A DNA stretch of 6,714 nt from Bacilli bacterium (GTDB lineage: Bacteria; Bacillota_I; Bacilli_A; RFN20; CAG-826), in contig JAFZLN010000117.1 in the NCBI GenBank assembly GCA_017551465.1, positions 1 to 6,714 of the forward strand. The letters are read 5' to 3'. Below, piece after piece: positions 1 through 5,733 of this stretch. Positions within the stretch are counted from its first letter, which is position 1. Every line of letters begins with the position of its first letter. A program made the position numbers and the translations under genes. The notes under the pieces are model-generated. The model made no database searches. It worked only from the letters and a program-made list of their open reading frames with translations, and was not told the origin of the DNA.

Positions 1-106
1 CGACGACGACCCGTTTACGGGTAGCTAAGGACAAAAGCAAGCGATGGTCCGTCTTCGCCCTTGAGGAGGGCGGCTAGAACAAAGGGCTAATATCTGCCCG
101 TCTATG
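1..106 (+). ncRNA. rnpB: 3' end of RNase P RNA (type B-like), cut by left window edge
   Basis: This is the likely 3' part of the catalytic RNA of ribonuclease P, which removes 5' leaders from pre-tRNAs. The stretch is clearly GC-richer than everything around it and has no convincing reading frame. It reads like the 3' third of the Bacillus subtilis type B RNA as I remember it. A hairpin (ACCCG at 9-13 with CGGGT at 18-22) is followed by AAGGACAAAAGC (27-38), which resembles AAGGACAGAATGC. ATGG..CCGTC (44-53) resembles the conserved AUGA..CCGCC region. A 6-bp hairpin (56-61 with 67-72) follows. GAACAAAGGGCTAATA (78-93) resembles the 3' strand of helix P4, GGAACAAAACAUGGCUUACAG. The 5' two thirds lie outside the window, so helices P1 and P4 cannot be tested by pairing. 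It converges on the minus-strand lgt operon. A different structured RNA remains possible. Confidence 0.6.
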
Positions 107-137
107 AAAAACCACCGGATTGTCCGGTGGATTGTTA
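107..137. terminator. Bidirectional intrinsic terminator between rnpB and the lgt operon
   Basis: A perfect 8-bp inverted repeat, CCACCGGA (112-119) and TCCGGTGG (123-130), encloses a 3-nt loop. Read on the minus strand, the stem is followed at once by TTTTT (111-107), ideal for ending the operon whose last stop codon is at 144-146. Read on the plus strand it is followed by ATTGTTATTTT, a weaker U-rich tail that could end the rnpB transcript. One hairpin therefore probably serves both convergent units. Confidence 0.8.
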
Positions 138-143
138 TTTTAC

Positions 144-965
144 TTATTCAATCACGTAGTTCTTCGTAGTGAACTTCTTATCGAAATGTCGATATAGGAA
201 GAAGAATAGGATACCACCTATAACCATCAAGATTGACCAGAATTGGGAAGGAGTCAGGCCCGGAATGAACTGACCTCTATCATCATCTCTAACAAATTCA
301 ATTAAGAATCTCCAAATACCATATCCGATTAAATAAACGGTCATATTGTATTTAAAATTGAATTTGAAATATAAGACAATCATTGCTGCGCTTATTAAAA
401 ATAAGAACATGGCCTCAAATAGCTGTGTAGGGATGTGTTTAACATGTTCCCCAGGGAATTGTACTCCAAACCATAAATCGGTTTGTATACCGCCACAACA
501 GCCCGCACAGAAGCAGCCGATTCTGCCAAAGCCATGAGCGAGTGTAATAGAAATAGGAACAAATCTTAATAATTCCCAAACACCTTTGTTCATATCAGAT
601 TTAAAGATGTTCTTATCACTTAATCTTGGATTAATAGCGTATACATATAAGAAGTAGATACCTAAATAGGAAATAACACCACCTAATAGACCACCTAAGA
701 AGGTCATTTTACCAGTAATCTTAAATCCTTCACTTGGATTAGCGATGAAATCATAAATAGATTGGGTAAAGACTGCGACCAATAGGCCTAAGGCAATAGC
801 GAAGAAACCAATAATTAAGATAGTGTCTCTCGCGGTCACAGAGTAACCACTTTTTCTCATCGCAATATATGTAAAAACAAAGCAGGCTATTAAGCCTACA
901 AGAAAACATATCGCATACATATCGATATCAACGCCAAATATATTAAACAGAGGATCAGGCATCAT
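144..965 (-). CDS. lgt: Prolipoprotein diacylglyceryl transferase, divergent subfamily
   Basis: Membrane enzyme that moves diacylglycerol from phosphatidylglycerol onto the lipobox cysteine of pre-prolipoproteins, the first step of lipoprotein maturation. The 273-residue protein has about seven hydrophobic segments and Lgt landmarks: GGLLGG (91-96), HGFGRIGCFCAGCCGG (144-159, the Lgt signature region around Arg148), HIPTQLFE (177-184), and YGIWRFLIEFVR (215-226) before a final membrane helix. Two departures stand out. Leu90 precedes GGLLGG where E. coli Lgt has its essential His103, and the signature is Cys-rich (GCF-AGCC) instead of GNFxNxE. The GRIGCF-AGCC form is, from memory, a recognised divergent branch. 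Start: two tandem ATGs; the first (963-965) has GGAG 10 nt upstream and is preferred. It overlaps the upstream protease gene by 11 bp, so it is probably translated by coupling. It is the last gene of its operon. Confidence 0.88.
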   Translation of the reverse strand: MMPDPLFNIFGVDIDMYAICFLVGLIACFVFTYIAMRKSGYSVTARDTILIIGFFAIALGLLVAVFTQSIYDFIANPSEGFKITGKMTFLGGLLGGVISYLGIYFLYVYAINPRLSDKNIFKSDMNKGVWELLRFVPISITLAHGFGRIGCFCAGCCGGIQTDLWFGVQFPGEHVKHIPTQLFEAMFLFLISAAMIVLYFKFNFKYNMTVYLIGYGIWRFLIEFVRDDDRGQFIPGLTPSQFWSILMVIGGILFFFLYRHFDKKFTTKNYVIE

Positions 966-1731
966 ACTTGTGTTTCTCCATATTAATTAAAGTAACAACA
1001 ATATGGCCAGCGCACAATAGTCCGGAGACAATTGTTAAAATCCAGAAGACAGTATCCCATTGATAACCTTCGGCAACGCCAAAGAAGGTAAACATACCAC
1101 CGAAATTAAATAAAGCATGAAATAATACACAATACCAAACACTACCCATCTTAATTTGAATAACAGCGAACATACAGCCAATTAAGAATGTATAACCAAC
1201 TTGGAGAGTTACGCCGATCGGATCAAAAACTACAAATAAATTGAATAAATGAAAGGTAGCGAATATTGCTGATGAAATTAAAACAGCAAGCAAATAAGGC
1301 AATTTACTTCTTCTTGTATAACGGAAAACAATGTTTAATAAAACCCCTCTAAAGACGAGTTCCTCTACAAGAGCAATAGAAACAACATAGAGAATATATA
1401 AAGGAATATAACGGGTCCCAGTAACACTAACATTGCCAGTGAACAAACCTGCCCACGGGAAGTTAACTAGACAAACCATTAAACATGGCAAAGCCCATAG
1501 TAATTTCTTTTTTGTGGTTTTATTTAGGAACAAATAGTTCCTATCACCCATGATATAGATTAACCAAATGAAAAGCACACCAATGGATAATTGGTAAATA
1601 GTTTCACCAAGCATGCTGTTAACAATTTCATCGGTGGTGAGAATCTTTCCTTGTATTTCAAACAAGACAAAAGTGGTAACCGCTAGCGCAACTAACGCTA
1701 TGGTTATAAGGTATTTAGAATATTTATTCAT
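955..1731 (-). CDS. CPBP-family intramembrane metalloprotease
   Basis: Multi-pass membrane protein of 258 residues from the CPBP (CAAX protease and bacteriocin-processing, Abi) family. The three conserved motifs are all present. EELVFRG (123-129) is the EExxxR motif with Glu123, Glu124 and Arg128. FATFHLFN (157-164) is FxxxH with His161. HALFNF (205-210) is HxxxN with His205 and Asn209. These glutamates and histidines form the predicted active site in the membrane, so the protein should be catalytically competent. About seven or eight hydrophobic stretches are visible, starting at residues 8-24. Bacterial members act in peptide or pheromone processing, bacteriocin immunity or surface-protein handling; the substrate here is unknown. 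The ATG overlaps the stop of the transporter gene (ATGAATAA) with only a weak GGAAAAG upstream, suggesting coupled translation. The TGA stop lies inside lgt. Confidence 0.88.
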   Translation of the reverse strand: MNKYSKYLITIALVALAVTTFVLFEIQGKILTTDEIVNSMLGETIYQLSIGVLFIWLIYIMGDRNYLFLNKTTKKKLLWALPCLMVCLVNFPWAGLFTGNVSVTGTRYIPLYILYVVSIALVEELVFRGVLLNIVFRYTRRSKLPYLLAVLISSAIFATFHLFNLFVVFDPIGVTLQVGYTFLIGCMFAVIQIKMGSVWYCVLFHALFNFGGMFTFFGVAEGYQWDTVFWILTIVSGLLCAGHIVVTLINMEKHKYDA

Positions 1732-3403
1732 ACTTTTCCGCTAATTTTTCAGTTGGGTCATCACCAGTTGGGTTAACGATGGAATAGCCGATATTAACTA
1801 AGTGGTCAGCCACTCTTTCTAATTCGCTAACTAAAGTGGTGTAGAACGGGGAATTCTCGACTTTACATGTCTTCTTTTGAATTCTCTCGTAGTGAGCGCT
1901 ACTTAAGGCGTTCTTTAAGTCATCAGTTTGATCTTCTAAATCATGTAACTTCTTAAGACTTTCTTTACTCTTATCGTGGAAGATAACAAATGTTAAATCA
2001 AACATCTGGCAAATAACATCAAACATGCTATCGAATTCTTTTTTAGCGATATCAGAGAACGCTAAATCGTTATCAACCATCTTTAAAGAGGATTCATAGA
2101 AGTTATAGGCATGGTCACCAATACGTTCAATATCGTTAACAACATGGAAGAAACTACCTAATGTCTTTTCGTCTTTTAATGAAACATTATGCGTTAAGTT
2201 AATTAAGAACTGTGTAATGGCGTTGTTGATATAGTCAATCTTATCTTCGGTTTCGATAAGTTCTTTATCTTTCGAGTTGTCTTGATAAAGAATACGTTTA
2301 TAACCAAGTATTAAGTTGTCATAAGAAAGATGCATCATGTTGATGATTTCTCTTTTGACCTGCATCATAGCGACTGTTGGTGTATCTAATAAGTGGTTAT
2401 CAATAAATTTAAGAGAGGCTTTCATCTTCTCTTCTTCTTTATCTTTTATAAACTTGTTCGCTATTTTCTCTACTGGACCAATAAATGGTAAAGCAGCAAG
2501 CATAAAGATAACGTTATAAATAATGTGGAAGATGGCTAAGGATAAAGCATGACCTTCTTTAGTATCACCAAATACAGCGTTAAAGCCATTGGCAATGTAG
2601 CCCACTAATGGCCAGCAGATAGCTAAGGCCACTAAAGCGGCTAATACACGAATAATTAAAACAATAAGTCCAGTACGTTTGACGTTTACATTGCCACCTA
2701 TCGTTTGAATCAAAAGAGTGATAACTGTACCGATTGTAGCGCCTAAAACTAAATAAATAGCATCTTGGAATTGGATAGCGCCAGAACCAACCATTGCCAC
2801 GGTTAAACCGATAGAAGCGGAACTGGATTGTAGTAAGGCAGTAACAACTGCACCGATTAATAACAATAATAGTGGGAAGTTAACACTGCTAACAAAAGTT
2901 TGAATGCCATTGATTAAATCTTCATTGTTTTTAATAGCGCCACTCATTGTGGCTAAGCCAAAGAACAAGATACCTACGCCTGCTAATACTTCACCGATAT
3001 TCTTAACTAATTCTTTTTTGAAGAACATTAAGATTACACCGATAACGGCTAATATCACAAAGTATTCAGAAATCTTAACTGATGACAAGGCTGCAAGTAA
3101 ACCGGTAACGGTGGTGCCTACGTATGCACCTAAAATAATACTGACACCTTGGAAGACAGTCATCGCACCGGCACCGATAAAACCGATAACCATGACACCA
3201 GTCGCGGCACTGCTTTGAATTAATGTTGTAACAGTGGTACCAATACCAAATCCTGCTAAACGGTTATTACGAATTCTTTTTAAGAGTTTTCTTAAACCAC
3301 GTCCTGTGGACTTTCTTAAACCACTGGACATCATATTCATACCAACGATAAATACCGCGGCGCCTACAAACAATGTGATAATGCTTAAAACTAAATTTTC
3401 CAT
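1724..3403 (-). CDS. Na+/phosphate cotransporter with C-terminal PhoU domain
   Basis: Sodium-coupled inorganic phosphate transporter of the PNaS (NptA/YjbB-like) family in the cytoplasmic membrane. The 559-residue protein has two inverted transport repeats, each with the family's QSS signature: QSSAAT (63-68) followed by GAYVGTT (92-98), and QSSSAS (192-197) followed by GATIGT (221-226). Hydrophobic helices run from residue 4 to about 312. The C-terminal part (about 325-545) is soluble and alpha-helical, with two PhoU-type motifs, ERIGDHAYN (426-434) and ELERVADHLVNI (527-538). PhoU domains usually restrain phosphate uptake or signal phosphate status. The 559 residues fit transporter-PhoU fusions. 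The ATG at 3401-3403 is the only sensible start, since in-frame stops lie just upstream and TM1 begins almost at once. It is the first gene of the operon with the CPBP protease and lgt. Confidence 0.93.
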   Translation of the reverse strand: MENLVLSIITLFVGAAVFIVGMNMMSSGLRKSTGRGLRKLLKRIRNNRLAGFGIGTTVTTLIQSSAATGVMVIGFIGAGAMTVFQGVSIILGAYVGTTVTGLLAALSSVKISEYFVILAVIGVILMFFKKELVKNIGEVLAGVGILFFGLATMSGAIKNNEDLINGIQTFVSSVNFPLLLLLIGAVVTALLQSSSASIGLTVAMVGSGAIQFQDAIYLVLGATIGTVITLLIQTIGGNVNVKRTGLIVLIIRVLAALVALAICWPLVGYIANGFNAVFGDTKEGHALSLAIFHIIYNVIFMLAALPFIGPVEKIANKFIKDKEEEKMKASLKFIDNHLLDTPTVAMMQVKREIINMMHLSYDNLILGYKRILYQDNSKDKELIETEDKIDYINNAITQFLINLTHNVSLKDEKTLGSFFHVVNDIERIGDHAYNFYESSLKMVDNDLAFSDIAKKEFDSMFDVICQMFDLTFVIFHDKSKESLKKLHDLEDQTDDLKNALSSAHYERIQKKTCKVENSPFYTTLVSELERVADHLVNIGYSIVNPTGDDPTEKLAEKYE

Positions 3404-3411
3404 ACCTTATT

Positions 3412-3441
3412 ATTTTACGAGCATGTATTGATTTTATTCAA
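3412..3441 (-). promoter_or_regulatory. Candidate promoter of the Na/Pi-CPBP-lgt operon
   Basis: On the minus strand a TTGAAT -35 box (3441-3436) and a TAAAAT -10 box (3417-3412) are separated by 18 nt. Transcription would start about 7 nt below the -10 box, at or within a few bases of the ATG at 3403. The only purine-rich sequence before the ATG is AAGG, one base away, which is too close to work as a normal Shine-Dalgarno. If this promoter is used the message would be leaderless or nearly so. Confidence 0.4.
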
Positions 3442-3462
3442 TAAGCACCATTTGTTTTTTAA

Positions 3463-3500
3463 AAAAATCATTTTTCTTCGGACAAAAATCGATTTTCTTC
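3463..3500. repeat. Imperfect 17-bp direct repeat, 21-bp period, in the divergent intergenic region
   Basis: AAAAATCATTTTTCTTC (3463-3479) and AAAAATCGATTTTCTTC (3484-3500) match at 15 of 17 positions. Their starts are 21 bp apart, about two helical turns. The pair sits between the divergently transcribed transporter operon and the small basic-protein gene, so it could be a tandem operator. Low-complexity A/T runs make chance likeness possible. Confidence 0.4.
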
Positions 3501-3525
3501 CCTATTTAATTAATAGGAGGTATTT

Positions 3526-3873
3526 ATGTCCAGAAGTGAATTTAGATGGAACAAGAAAAGAAAACACTTTGTATATTTGTTTAAAGATGTAGGCGATTAT
3601 AGATTAAACATTATTATCACAACTAAACCGATTCGTATAATTCATGGTAAAGAAAAAACAAATATTAAATTGGTGAAGCACCCAAATCCAAACAGTAAAA
3701 AAGAAGCTTATGTTATTCCCTTTGTCTATACTGATCATTTTTTGTGCTTTTGCGAGAAAAACTATAAATGGAAATTTGATGTGAATGACAAAAGAAGAAT
3801 TAAGCGAATTAAGAAACGGTTATTAAGACACAAAAAAGCCAACTGTGAGCTCCCACCCGAAGGCCGGCTTTAG
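3526..3873 (+). CDS. Small, highly basic conserved-looking hypothetical protein
   Basis: Function not recognised. The 115-residue product has about 31 Lys/Arg and 11 Asp/Glu (net charge near +20), with no signal peptide or membrane helix, so it is probably cytosolic and might bind nucleic acid. It opens with MSRSEFRWNKKRKHFVYLFKD, which I recall only loosely from unannotated small proteins of gut Bacillota. A beta-rich centre follows (YRLNIIITTKPIRII, 25-39), then an aromatic patch (YKWKFD, 80-85) and a Lys/Arg-rich tail (86-104). The start is secure: AGGAGG (3515-3520) lies 5 nt before the ATG. The last 11 residues (KANCELPPEGRL region) are encoded inside a hairpin that also contains the TAG stop. 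They look like an extension past the natural end near residue 104. It stands alone between divergent and tandem neighbours. Confidence 0.75.
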   Translation: MSRSEFRWNKKRKHFVYLFKDVGDYRLNIIITTKPIRIIHGKEKTNIKLVKHPNPNSKKEAYVIPFVYTDHFLCFCEKNYKWKFDVNDKRRIKRIKKRLLRHKKANCELPPEGRL

Positions 3874-3879
3874 TTGGCT
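3832..3879 (-). terminator. Hairpin over the end of the basic-protein gene, minus-strand terminator geometry
   Basis: AGCCAACT (3837-3844) pairs perfectly with AGTTGGCT (3872-3879), and a short inner helix is possible (3847-3850 with 3867-3870). A competing pairing is AAAGCC (3835-3840) with GGCTTT (3866-3871). On the minus strand the stem runs straight into TTTTTT, a textbook intrinsic terminator. On the plus strand only AAGTTTATT follows, a poor U-tract. It may still give weak termination of the basic-protein transcript, but its best reading is for a transcript coming from the gpmA side. Confidence 0.55.
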
Positions 3880-3911
3880 AAGTTTATTAAAACAAATAAT
3901 TACGTATTAGT

Positions 3912-3964
3912 CAAATAAAAACCGGTCACGCACTCACATCAATTAAGACAGGTGTTGGACCGGT
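3912..3964 (-). terminator. Second hairpin with minus-strand U-tract
   Basis: ACCGGTC (3921-3927) pairs with GACCGGT (3958-3964). A weaker inner helix (CAC 3935-3937 with GTG 3952-3954, TC 3939-3940 with GA 3947-3948) shortens the 30-nt loop. On the minus strand the stem ends in TTTTTATTT (3921-3913); on the plus strand the downstream bases are not U-rich. The whole gap 3874-4097 has no convincing reading frame. Besides this hairpin it contains only the gpmA promoter and ribosome binding site. Confidence 0.45.
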
Positions 3965-4038
3965 AATGTTATTCAAACATATCATCAGTAATAAAACAAG
4001 CATTTGCTAAACCGGCTGTATTAAGTTTCTCTTTTCTC

Positions 4039-4067
4039 TTTGTTTCAACAAAGAATGTAAGTATAAT
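4039..4067 (+). promoter_or_regulatory. gpmA promoter
   Basis: A perfect TATAAT -10 box (4062-4067) lies 16-17 nt below a TTTGTTT -35 element (4039-4045). Transcription would start near 4074, giving a leader of about 24 nt that holds the AAAGGAG ribosome binding site (4082-4088). The perfect -10 box fits a highly expressed glycolytic gene. Confidence 0.75.
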
Positions 4068-4097
4068 TATCACGGAATTAAAAAGGAGAAAACACAC

Positions 4098-4844
4098 ATG
4101 CATAAATTAGTATTAATCAGACATGGTGAATCCGAATGGAACAAACTCAACCTCTTCACAGGTTGGACCGATGTCGAATTAAGTGAAAAAGGCGTTGAAG
4201 AAGCTCACCGTGCTGGTAGAACTTTAAAAGAAAAGGGCTATGACTTTGATGTTGTTCATACCTCACTCTTAAAAAGAGCTATTCACACAATGAACAATGT
4301 CTTATTTGAATTAGACAGAGAATGGTTACCAGTTTACAAATCCTGGAGATTAAATGAACGTCACTATGGTGCTCTTCAAGGCTTAAACAAAGCCGAAACC
4401 GCTGCTAAATACGGTGAAGAACAAGTTAAAATCTGGAGACGTTCCTATGACTGCCCACCTCCAGCCTTAGAAAAAGACGATCCACGTAACCCAGCTTTGC
4501 AAGCTCAATTCAGAGATGTTGATCCAAAAGATTTACCATTAAACGAATCCTTAGAATTAACAGTTAAGAGAGCAGTTCCATATTTTGAAGAAGTCATTAA
4601 ACCAGAAATGGAAGCTGGTAAGAGAGTCCTTATCGTTGCTCACGGTAACTCTTTAAGAGCTTTAGTTAAATACTTCGACAATATGGCGGATTCCGAAATC
4701 GTTGGTGTTAACATCCCAACAGGTGCCCCACTAGTGTATGAATTTGATGACAATATGGAAGCCATCAATCACTACTACTTAATGGACGAAGAAGAACTCA
4801 AAAAACAAATGGAAGCTGTTGCCAACCAAGGCAAAGCCAAATAA
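4098..4844 (+). CDS. gpmA: 2,3-bisphosphoglycerate-dependent phosphoglycerate mutase
   Basis: Cytosolic glycolytic and gluconeogenic enzyme that interconverts 3- and 2-phosphoglycerate through a phosphohistidine, primed by 2,3-bisphosphoglycerate. The 248 residues match the usual bacterial dPGM length. Motifs seen: LIRHGESEWN (6-15) with phospho-acceptor His9 and Arg8; TGWTDVELSEKG (21-32); Arg60; NERHYGALQGLNK (86-98) with Glu87; RRSYDCPPP (114-122); and AHGNSLRAL (181-189) with the second catalytic His182. All expected active-site residues are present. The start has GGAG (4085-4088) 9 nt upstream and begins directly with the first strand. It has its own promoter and terminator, so it is a single-gene unit. 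Codon choice is biased toward TTA, CCA, GGT and C-ending His/Asn/Phe codons, as in a highly expressed gene. Confidence 0.97.
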   Translation: MHKLVLIRHGESEWNKLNLFTGWTDVELSEKGVEEAHRAGRTLKEKGYDFDVVHTSLLKRAIHTMNNVLFELDREWLPVYKSWRLNERHYGALQGLNKAETAAKYGEEQVKIWRRSYDCPPPALEKDDPRNPALQAQFRDVDPKDLPLNESLELTVKRAVPYFEEVIKPEMEAGKRVLIVAHGNSLRALVKYFDNMADSEIVGVNIPTGAPLVYEFDDNMEAINHYYLMDEEELKKQMEAVANQGKAK

Positions 4845-4864
4845 GTTAGAAGTTATCAAATATT

Positions 4865-4892
4865 AAGACTACGAGAAATCGTGGTCTTTTTT
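4865..4892 (+). terminator. gpmA intrinsic terminator
   Basis: A 9-bp stem, AGACTACGA (4866-4874) with TCGTGGTCT (4879-4887, one G-U pair), is capped by a GAAA tetraloop (4875-4878) and followed by TTTTTT (4887-4892). It lies 21 nt after the gpmA stop. This is a strong, canonical rho-independent terminator. Confidence 0.92.
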
Positions 4893-4905
4893 ATTAAAAA
4901 TATAT

Positions 4906-4933
4906 TTGATTTTTATTAAGTTATATATAAAAT
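4906..4933 (+). promoter_or_regulatory. Promoter of the cysteine hydrolase gene
   Basis: TTGATT (4906-4911) and TAAAAT (4928-4933) are separated by 16 nt in a very AT-rich stretch just after the gpmA terminator. Start of transcription near 4940 would give a leader of about 27 nt carrying AAGAGG. Overlapping TATA-like hexamers make the exact -10 uncertain. Confidence 0.5.
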
Positions 4934-4966
4934 ATAGCCAATGTGTTTAAAAGAGGATTAAAAGAA

Positions 4967-5521
4967 ATGAACAAGAAATACGCAGTATTAGTGGTCGATA
5001 TGCTCAATGACTTTGTTACCGGTGCCTTAGGCTGTGATAACGCTAGAGCAATCGTCAAACCAACTCAAGAATTATTAGAAGAAGCTAGAAAGAACAATGT
5101 CCCAGTCATCTTCTGTAATGACTCCCACTTAAAGGGTGTTGATAAAGAATTAGACTTCTGGGGCGATCACGCTATTAGAGGTACAAAAGGCGCTGATGTT
5201 ATTCCAGAATTACCAATCTCTGAAAAAGACTACATCATCCAAAAGAGAAGATACTCTGCTTTCTTCCAAACAGATTTAGATTTATTACTCAAAGAATTAG
5301 GTGTTACCACAGTTGTTATCACAGGCTTACACACCCATATGTGCTGCAGACATACCGCTGCTGATGCCTTCCAAAACAACTACGAAGTTATCTTTGCTAA
5401 CGAAGCCACAAATGCCTTCACAAAAGAAGACTATGAATATGGCTTAAAGTACGCTAAAGAAACCTATGGTGCTGCTAACTACAACAACAAAGAATTAGCA
5501 GATCTCTTTGCTGGTAAATAA
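4967..5521 (+). CDS. Nicotinamidase/isochorismatase-type cysteine hydrolase (nicotinamidase likely)
   Basis: Cytosolic amidohydrolase of the isochorismatase-like superfamily, 184 residues. The catalytic triad is visible: Asp11 (VVDMLNDF), Lys93 (QKRRYSAFFQTDLD) and Cys126 (THMCCRHTAADA). A metal site of streptococcal PncA type also fits by spacing: Asp52, His54, Glu61 and His68 in the NDSH...WGDHAIRGTKG segment. Together with the KRRYSAF-TDLD motif this favours nicotinamidase (nicotinamide to nicotinate plus ammonia, NAD salvage). One oddity is TH-MC where most members have TD-xC. Related hydrolases of other amides cannot be excluded, so no symbol is given. Start choice: a GTG at 4943 would add eight residues, but AAGAGG (4951-4956) lies 10 nt before the ATG at 4967 and the family begins here. 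It has its own promoter and terminator. Confidence 0.88.
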   Translation: MNKKYAVLVVDMLNDFVTGALGCDNARAIVKPTQELLEEARKNNVPVIFCNDSHLKGVDKELDFWGDHAIRGTKGADVIPELPISEKDYIIQKRRYSAFFQTDLDLLLKELGVTTVVITGLHTHMCCRHTAADAFQNNYEVIFANEATNAFTKEDYEYGLKYAKETYGAANYNNKELADLFAGK

Positions 5522-5555
5522 TTAGATAAATTCAAAACAATCTAAACAAAAGAAT

Positions 5556-5603
5556 GATGACAAAAGTTAATGCTTGTAAAGTGTTACTCTTGTCATCTTT
5601 TTT
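5556..5603 (+). terminator. Cysteine hydrolase intrinsic terminator
   Basis: GATGACAA (5556-5563) pairs with TTGTCATC (5590-5597). Past an A-C mismatch the stem continues with AGT (5565-5567) and ACT (5586-5588). TTTTTT (5598-5603) follows. The hairpin begins 34 nt after the stop codon. The loop is rather long (about 18 nt), but the geometry is that of a rho-independent terminator. Confidence 0.85.
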
Positions 5604-5689
5604 CATGCTTTTCGCGTTTTAAAAGCGCTAAACAAATAATTTAGACGGTGTCGAAACTTTTTATTACTATTGTCACTTTCCAATTGATA

Positions 5690-5717
5690 TTGACTATAAA
5701 AAAGAAAGGGCTATATT
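5690..5717 (+). promoter_or_regulatory. Promoter of the secreted-protein gene and its leader
   Basis: TTGACT (5690-5695) and TATATT (5712-5717) are separated by 16 nt; TATTAA (5714-5719) at 18 nt is an alternative -10. Transcription from about 5724 would give an untranslated leader of about 195 nt before the ATG at 5919, far longer than the leaders of the two upstream genes. The stretch 5604-5689 before it shows only small AT-rich inverted repeats (for example CTAAA/TTTAG at 5629-5645) and no gene. Confidence 0.6.
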
Positions 5718-5733
5718 AAAAGTAGATTTGAAT

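Noticed and set aside
1..74. Plus-strand frame 3 at the left edge as a protein C-terminus
   Set aside because: The stretch is GC-rich, full of short hairpins and matches remembered RNase P RNA motifs better than any protein pattern.
346..537. Plus-strand ORF with Cys/Pro-rich product (63 aa)
   Set aside because: It lies wholly inside lgt on the opposite strand; its cysteines mirror the Cys-rich Lgt motif and it has no ribosome binding site.
2904..3431. Two plus-strand ORFs opposite the transporter gene, Pro/Thr/Ile-rich
   Set aside because: Antisense shadows of the transmembrane part of the Na/Pi transporter; composition is what reversed hydrophobic codons give.
3479..3508. CGGACA-18-TATTTA as promoter of the basic-protein gene
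   Set aside because: The implied start near 3515 would cut into the ribosome binding site, and both boxes are poor matches; the real promoter was not identified.
3971..4074. Minus-strand reading frame from a GTG near 4074 (about 34 aa, ends TDDMFE)
   Set aside because: No ribosome binding site, spans the gpmA promoter, and shows no coding-like pattern; probably chance.
3874..4097. tRNA, CRISPR array or insertion-sequence end in the intergenic gaps
   Set aside because: No cloverleaf, no regularly spaced repeats, and no terminal inverted repeats with a transposase were seen anywhere in the window.
4943..4966. GTG start adding eight residues to the cysteine hydrolase
   Set aside because: The ribosome binding site AAGAGG lies inside this extension and is correctly spaced for ATG 4967; family members start with the first beta strand.
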